Source: Deltaproteobacteria bacterium UBA4427
GTDB lineage: Bacteria > Myxococcota_A > UBA9160 > UBA4427
NCBI GenBank assembly: GCA_002390675.1
Contig: DGPZ01000128.1
Coordinates: forward strand, 1-11,797
Length of the DNA stretch: 11,797 nt
Reading direction: 5' to 3'
The notes beneath the pieces were generated by a model, which saw nothing but the letters and a program-made list of their open reading frames with translations, did not search any database and was not told the origin of the DNA. Shown here piece after piece: positions 8,014 through 11,797 of the stretch. The position numbers were made by a program, and so were the translations under genes. Numbering within the stretch: position 1 is the first letter of the stretch; each line of letters opens with the position of its first letter.

Positions 8014-8639
8014 AATTCTACGATTGCCAATCCGCCCCGAGCCCGCGTCGTGCGCGTATCTTCATCGCCGAAAAGGGAATCGAAGTCGACACGGTCGAAA
8101 TCGACCTCGGTGCAAAAGAGCAGCTGGGCGACGATTTTCGAGCGATCAACCCGCGATGTACTGTTCCGGCCTTGGCCCTCGATGACGGCACCTGTCTCAC
8201 GGAGAATGCAGCGATCGCCGCCTATCTCGAATCCCTGGTTCCCGAGCCGCCTCTCCTTGGCCGCACACCGGAGGAGATCGGCATCGTCGCCAACTGGAAT
8301 GCGCGCATTGAGCTCGAAGGCCTAGCACCCATCGCGGATGCCTTTCGCAACCGAACGAAGGGAATGATTGGCCGCGCGATTACTGGCCCCACGGACTACG
8401 AACAAATTCCAGAGCTCGCGGAACGCGGCCGTGCGCGGGGCCTCGAGTTCTTCGACATGTTAGACGCGAGACTAGGCGAGTCCGAATTCATCGCCGGCGA
8501 CGCATTCTCGGTCGCTGACATCTCGGGCTTTGTCATCTGCGATTTCGCGAAATGGGTCAAGCTCGGAATCGCCGAAGCCCATACGAATTCGCAGCGATGG
8601 TACGACCGAGTCGCGGAGCGACCGAGCATCTCAGCTTGA
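8010..8639 (+). CDS. Glutathione S-transferase family protein
   Basis: The 209-residue cytosolic GST has a thioredoxin-like N-terminal domain (1-75) and an all-helical C-terminal domain. Visible GST features are SPRRARIFIAEKGIEV (11-26, strand/helix 1 with Ser8 or Ser11 as candidate glutathione-activating residues), the cis-Pro loop TVPAL (Pro53), TENAAIAAYLE (64-74; Glu65 contacts the glutathione gamma-glutamyl group in the family) and the N-capping box FSVADIS (Asp170). It starts inside the dehydrogenase stop (ATGA), and AAGGGAA at 7994-8000 is a plausible ribosome site. Coupling to an alcohol dehydrogenase suggests it conjugates or isomerises a reactive product, or acts in general electrophile defence. 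The actual reaction is unknown. Confidence 0.93.
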   Translation: MKFYDCQSAPSPRRARIFIAEKGIEVDTVEIDLGAKEQLGDDFRAINPRCTVPALALDDGTCLTENAAIAAYLESLVPEPPLLGRTPEEIGIVANWNARIELEGLAPIADAFRNRTKGMIGRAITGPTDYEQIPELAERGRARGLEFFDMLDARLGESEFIAGDAFSVADISGFVICDFAKWVKLGIAEAHTNSQRWYDRVAERPSISA

Positions 8640-8658
8640 ATCGGACCGCTTCCCTCTG

Positions 8659-9375
8659 ATGAGTGCGCCCCCCGTCGACCTCGAGATGCAGCGTCGCTTC
8701 AACAGCGCGGAGAAAACGCGCATTCATGAATCCGCGCTGGCCAGGCCTGCTCTTGTGCCCTCCCCGGAATCATTGCGTGCCCATTTCGCGAGCGAGATCG
8801 GCCGCGCGGCCGAGGAATTGCAAAACCCGCACCTCGAACCACGAGTCACGGACGAAGAGCGGGCCAAAGCGGTGCCAGCCTCTGTTCTGCTCGCGATCGT
8901 GCTGCGCGACGATGGACCCAAGCTGATCGTCACCCAGCGTGATCGCGCCATCTCATTTCCTGGACATTGGGTCTTTCCCGGCGGACGCGCGGACGACAGC
9001 GACGCCGATCCGATTGCGACAGCGCTGCGTGAAGCGGAGGAGGAAATTGGCCTCGACCCCGCTCGAGTCGAAGTCCTTGGACGACTAGGAGACTACGTGA
9101 GTCATAGCGGCTTTCGCGTCTCGCCTACCGTTGCCCTAGTCGAGCCGCCTATCGAACTTCGCGCACAACCCGGGGAAGTCGCTGACATCGACGAAATTCC
9201 GCTCTCGCGATTCTTCGACCCCCGAAGCTATTTCTTGTTTCGTTTCAAAGAGCGCCCCAATCGTGCCCACTTCGCGATGGAAACCGATCAGACGAATGTG
9301 CTTCTGACCGGAGTGACCTGTTCGATTGCGATCGGTTTTTATGGCGAGCTAGCGAAGACGCATACTGGCGAGTGA
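8659..9375 (+). CDS. Nudix hydrolase, CoA pyrophosphatase (NudL/NUDT7-8-19)-like
   Basis: The 238-residue product carries a Nudix domain from about residue 72. VFPGG (105-109) and REAEEEIGL (124-132) mark the Nudix box, with the D-D-x-D-A spacing (about 112-116) seen in the CoA pyrophosphatase branch rather than the textbook GX5E. GFRVSPTVALVEPP (about 151-164) also fits that branch. The expected reaction is Mg2+-dependent cleavage of a pyrophosphate bond, perhaps in CoA or acyl-CoA. The NuCoA motif before FPGG is degenerate, however (RDRAISFPGHWV; Phe and Ser where His and Arg are usual), so substrate is uncertain. ATG 8659 is chosen because earlier in-frame codons lie within the GST gene. 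No strong ribosome site is visible and Met10 (8686) is an alternative. It is probably the last gene of the cluster. Confidence 0.85.
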   Translation: MSAPPVDLEMQRRFNSAEKTRIHESALARPALVPSPESLRAHFASEIGRAAEELQNPHLEPRVTDEERAKAVPASVLLAIVLRDDGPKLIVTQRDRAISFPGHWVFPGGRADDSDADPIATALREAEEEIGLDPARVEVLGRLGDYVSHSGFRVSPTVALVEPPIELRAQPGEVADIDEIPLSRFFDPRSYFLFRFKERPNRAHFAMETDQTNVLLTGVTCSIAIGFYGELAKTHTGE

Positions 9376-9571
9376 CCCCGCGTCGAAAATTGACCGCGTG
9401 AAACTAAATGCGTCTCATATCCGTACAAACCGTCACCTATGGGAATTCCTAAGGTTAGAGTCTAAGCGTCGCTTCGCACTAAGAGAGACTCTCCTCTATG
9501 TGTTATGTTTAGCGTTGATTGATGGGGACGCGAGATTTCTGCGTCCGCGGGCTTAGGAGGACTCTTCGAAC
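9376..9571 (+). promoter_or_regulatory. Intergenic leader upstream of the NfeD-SPFH operon
   Basis: The spacer is 196 bases long. A bulged hairpin (CGCGTC 9379-9384 with GACcGCG 9392-9398, loop 9385-9391) follows the Nudix stop and might weakly terminate, but no T-run follows. Two perfect 11-base odd palindromes are present: TTAGA-G-TCTAA (9455-9465) and GAGAG-A-CTCTC (9483-9493), centres 28 bases apart, a possible operator pair. A further stem, GACGC (9527-9531)/GCGTC (9541-9545), lies just before a perfect AGGAGG ribosome site (9555-9560). I cannot name a convincing -35/-10 pair, though TTGACC at 9390 is -35-like. Confidence 0.4.
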
Positions 9572-10009
9572 ATGCCGTGGTGGGGATGGATCACAATTGG
9601 AGCGATGCTGCTCCTCGCCGAGATGACTGTCGTCGATCTCGAGTTCTACCTACTCTTTCTTGGGTTTTCGGCGCTGCTGACTGGCGCGGTCGTGGTCTCG
9701 GGAGTCGCCCTCCCCTTCTGGACGCAGTGGCTCCTCTTCGCCGCCCTCGCAGCCGGATCACTGATCTTTTTTAGACGCGCCGTTTATACAAGACTGCGGC
9801 CTCCGCCAGAAGGTGAGGTACGTGAAGGCGTCGACGGAGAACGAGCGAGCGCAGAGGAAGCAATTCAGCCTGGGGCACAAGGAATCGTCGCTTTGCGGGG
9901 CTCCACGTGGACCGCTCGAAACGTGGGAAATGCTGTAATCGATCACGGCGCGGCCTGCGAAGTCGTCCGTAGCGAAGGTATTGTGCTCGACGTCCGTCTG
10001 CTTGCCTAA
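9572..10009 (+). CDS. NfeD-like membrane protein
   Basis: The 145-residue protein has the architecture of short NfeD proteins (YbbK type). Hydrophobic helices span about residues 4-44 (two segments, or one broken by VVDLEFYLLF) and 50-67. A charged linker (PPPEGEVREGVDGE) follows, then a C-terminal OB-fold domain (about 98-145) with the usual GAQGIVALRGSTWTAR and a closing SEGIVLDVRLL. NfeD proteins partner SPFH/stomatin proteins in the inner membrane and are thought to help organise membrane microdomains or quality control. The next gene is exactly such a partner, 72 bases downstream. A perfect AGGAGG 11 bases before ATG 9572 supports the start. No N-terminal ClpP-like protease domain is present, so this is the short form. 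Confidence 0.92.
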   Translation: MPWWGWITIGAMLLLAEMTVVDLEFYLLFLGFSALLTGAVVVSGVALPFWTQWLLFAALAAGSLIFFRRAVYTRLRPPPEGEVREGVDGERASAEEAIQPGAQGIVALRGSTWTARNVGNAVIDHGAACEVVRSEGIVLDVRLLA

Positions 10010-10081
10010 CATCTATCGTACATAGTAAGAGTAACAAAGCCTCGACAGAGATCGCCTATCGATCCAATCAAGGAGTGCAAC

Positions 10082-11020
10082 ATGGAATTTTTCACCATCG
10101 CCATCATTGGACTGGTTCTCCTGGCCATCGTGGTGGTCGCCAAGACTGCCACGATCGTGCCGCAGCAGCGGGCCTTTGTGATCGAAAACCTCGGTAAGTA
10201 CAGCCGAACACTCCGCGCGGGATTCCATATTCTGATCCCCTTCGTCGAACGCGTCGCCTACCGCCACTCCCTCAAGGAGATGGCCGTCGACATACCCGAG
10301 CAGCTTTGCATCACCAAGGACAACGTGCAGGTCGGCGTGGATGGCGTCCTTTATCTTCAGATTATCGATCCAAAGCGAGCCTCCTACGGAATCCAAGACT
10401 ACGTCTTTGCGATTTCTCAGCTCGCTCAAACGACCCTGAGAAGTGAGATCGGCAAGATCGATCTAGATCGCACCTTTGAAGAGCGCGCCGCTATCAACGG
10501 CAATGTAGTGCGCGAAGTAGATCTCGCGAGCGATCCCTGGGGTGTCAAAATCCTGCGTTACGAGATTCGTAATATTAATCCGCCCGCAGACGTGATCGAA
10601 GCGATGGAAAAACAGATGCGAGCGGAACGAGAAAAGCGCGCCGTCATCCTTGAATCCGAAGGTGTGCGCGATGCCGAGATCAATCGCGCAGAGGGCCAGA
10701 AGCAGAAGGTGATCAAGCAGTCGGAAGCGACCCGAGAACGCCAAATTAATGAAGCCCAAGGCGAAGCCTCCGCAATCGAGGCCGTCGCTCTGGCGACCGC
10801 CTCCGGCTTGCGAGAGGTCTCGACCGCAGTCGAAATGCCTGGTGGACGGGATGCTATGAAGCTGCGCGTCGCTGAACAGTACGTCGCGCAATTTGGGCAT
10901 CTCGCTAAGGCGGGCAATAGCCTTGTCATTCCCGCGAACCTAAGCGACGTCGCATCAATGATTTCGATGGCAACGAAGATCGTCGGAAGTAATGATGATG
11001 AACCGCAGAAGCCCGCGTGA
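10082..11020 (+). CDS. SPFH/stomatin-paraslipin family protein (QmcA-like)
   Basis: The 312-residue protein starts with a single N-terminal membrane helix (4-20), followed by an SPFH/Band 7 domain (about 22-175). VPQQRAFVIENLGKYSRTL (26-44), GFHILIPFVERVAYR (47-61) and VKILRYEIRNINPP (155-168) are near-consensus for the paraslipin/QmcA group. Residues about 170-245 (EKQMRAEREKRAVILESEG and onward) are a charged, heptad-like coiled coil that drives oligomerisation in the family. It should form large membrane-anchored rings or assemblies with the NfeD protein encoded upstream. AGGAG at 10071-10075 supports ATG 10082. Its stop overlaps the GTG start of the next gene. The qmcA name comes from the E. 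coli homologue, so I leave the symbol empty. Confidence 0.94.
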   Translation: MEFFTIAIIGLVLLAIVVVAKTATIVPQQRAFVIENLGKYSRTLRAGFHILIPFVERVAYRHSLKEMAVDIPEQLCITKDNVQVGVDGVLYLQIIDPKRASYGIQDYVFAISQLAQTTLRSEIGKIDLDRTFEERAAINGNVVREVDLASDPWGVKILRYEIRNINPPADVIEAMEKQMRAEREKRAVILESEGVRDAEINRAEGQKQKVIKQSEATRERQINEAQGEASAIEAVALATASGLREVSTAVEMPGGRDAMKLRVAEQYVAQFGHLAKAGNSLVIPANLSDVASMISMATKIVGSNDDEPQKPA

Positions 11021-11625
11021 AGCAAAGGCTCGAGTTCCATTTCGATTTCGGTAGTCCAAATGCCTACTTGGCCCATCGAGTCCTGCCCACAATCGAAGAA
11101 CGGACCGGCCTTTCATTCGAATATGTGCCCGTACTACTGGGCGGCGTATTCAAGGCTACAGGAAACGTCTCCCCTGCGATTTCGATGCAGGGCATCAAGA
11201 ACAAAGGCGAGTATCAGCAACTAGAGATGCGACGCTTCATTGCGCGCAACAAGATCGATGCTTTCGCTCAAAACCCGCACTTCCCCGTGAACACGCTTCT
11301 AATCATGCGGGGCGCCATCGCCGCGAAGCGCATGGGTTGCTTTCCGCGCTACGTCGACGAGGTTTACCGACACATGTGGTCGGAGCCGAAGAAGATGGAC
11401 GATCCCCAAGTCATTCGTGGGGCTCTGGCATCTTCTGATCTCCCGGCCGAAGAGCTGATCGCAGCCACACAAGACCCCGAGATCAAGGCGAAGCTCATGG
11501 CTAATACGGAGGCTTCAGTCGCTCGCGGCAACTTCGGATCACCCAGCTTCTTCCTAGGTGAGGAAATCTATTTCGGAAAAGACAGCCTGCGCGAACTTGA
11601 AGACGCGATCCGCGCACCCAACTAG
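11017..11625 (+). CDS. 2-hydroxychromene-2-carboxylate isomerase / DsbA-like kappa-GST family protein
   Basis: The 202-residue protein belongs to the DsbA-like thioredoxin superfamily. FHFDFGSPNAYLAHRVLP (7-24) contains the family's catalytic or glutathione-activating Ser (here Ser13), in place of the CxxC of true DsbA. An inserted helical domain is followed by the cis-Pro loop GSPSFFLGEEIYFGKDSL (174-191). Characterised members are NahD, which isomerises 2-hydroxychromene-2-carboxylate in naphthalene degradation, and kappa-class GSTs; many genomic copies have no known substrate. The start is GTG 11017, overlapping the SPFH stop as GTGA, without a strong ribosome site, which suggests translational coupling. 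No aromatic-ring degradation genes are nearby, so a naphthalene role is not supported. Confidence 0.9.
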   Translation: MKQRLEFHFDFGSPNAYLAHRVLPTIEERTGLSFEYVPVLLGGVFKATGNVSPAISMQGIKNKGEYQQLEMRRFIARNKIDAFAQNPHFPVNTLLIMRGAIAAKRMGCFPRYVDEVYRHMWSEPKKMDDPQVIRGALASSDLPAEELIAATQDPEIKAKLMANTEASVARGNFGSPSFFLGEEIYFGKDSLRELEDAIRAPN

Positions 11626-11653
11626 CATCAGTTCGGCACGCGGGGACTACTAG
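11626..11653. other. Short convergent spacer
   Basis: Only 28 bases separate the isomerase stop from the stop of the minus-strand gene at the right edge. No T-flanked hairpin is visible here, so no terminator can be called for either transcript. Confidence 0.4.
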
Positions 11654-11797
11654 CTATTCGGGGGGTGCGGGACGCGGCCCACGACCGCGTCCGCGCCCGC
11701 CGCGACGCCGCCGGCGGCGCGCAGCAGTCTTAGCCGGCGCATCTCCAGTCGGCTTCTGCCGATTTTCTTCTTGCGCACGCCCACGGCCACGGCCACG
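11654..11797 (-). CDS. C-terminal Arg/Gly-rich tail of an RNA-binding-type protein, possibly DEAD-box helicase (5' end outside window)
   Basis: On the minus strand a frame is open from the right edge to TAG at 11654-11656, giving 47 residues. It begins RGRGRGRAQEENRQK and contains a block of consecutive arginines followed by RGGRGRGRGPRP, ending APPE. Basic Arg/Gly tails of this kind occur at the C-termini of bacterial DEAD-box RNA helicases (RhlE/DeaD type) and some other RNA-binding or ribosome-associated proteins. No catalytic domain lies inside the window, so the family is a guess. It is convergent with the isomerase gene, 28 bases apart. The stretch has an unusually biased composition, with CCACGG hexamer repeats at DNA level (about 11779-11796). 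Confidence 0.55.
   Translation of the reverse strand, partial: RGRGRGRAQEENRQKPTGDAPAKTAARRRRRRGGRGRGRGPRPAPPE

Noticed and set aside
8530..8658. N-terminal extension of the Nudix protein into the GST gene
   Set aside because: It would overlap 110 bases of GST coding sequence out of frame. The Nudix domain and its N-terminal region are complete from ATG 8659.
11706..11719. 14-base GC palindrome as a possible terminator for the isomerase operon
   Set aside because: It has no loop and no T-run, and falls within the arginine-codon tract of the convergent gene, where such symmetry is explained by CGC/CGG codons.

Overview
The window looks like part of a chromosome from an aerobic, Gram-negative bacterium of moderately high GC content. 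Two predicted lipoproteins, a PQQ/heme c dehydrogenase, a stomatin/NfeD pair and glutathione-linked enzymes point to a proteobacterium-like ("deltaproteobacterial", Binatota or Myxococcota type) genome. That placement is inferred from gene content only. I see no rRNA, tRNA, CRISPR array, insertion sequence or phage gene.

Left arm (1-3076, minus strand): a BCCT-family transporter is followed by a DUF3604 lipoprotein whose 3' end lies beyond the left edge. They are co-directional, 91 bases apart, and could be one transcript. A 349-base divergent spacer (3077-3425) separates them from the next block. It carries a small hairpin and a possible decayed coding remnant.

Centre (3426-9375, plus strand): a five-gene oxidative cluster. 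It encodes a type I Baeyer-Villiger monooxygenase, an NTF2/SnoaL-like small protein (ATGA overlap), a lipoprotein PQQ quinohemoprotein alcohol dehydrogenase, a glutathione S-transferase (ATGA overlap) and a Nudix hydrolase 19 bases downstream. The simplest reading is alcohol to ketone or aldehyde outside the inner membrane, then ketone to ester or lactone in the cytoplasm, with accessory and detoxifying proteins. The substrate cannot be read from sequence. An 8+8 inverted repeat between the SnoaL gene and the dehydrogenase may divide the cluster into two expression units.

Right arm (9376-11625, plus strand): a 196-base leader with several dyad symmetries precedes an NfeD-like membrane protein, a stomatin/paraslipin (QmcA-like) SPFH protein and a GTG-started 2-hydroxychromene-2-carboxylate isomerase/kappa-GST family protein that overlaps the SPFH gene by four bases. 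At the right edge, on the minus strand, is the Arg/Gly-rich C-terminal tail of a protein that starts outside the window, possibly a DEAD-box RNA helicase or another RNA-binding protein.

I found no wholly novel system. The most notable points are the BVMO-SnoaL-(lipoprotein quinohemoprotein)-GST arrangement, the BCCT-DUF3604 pair, and the translational coupling of an SPFH protein to a glutathione-family isomerase.
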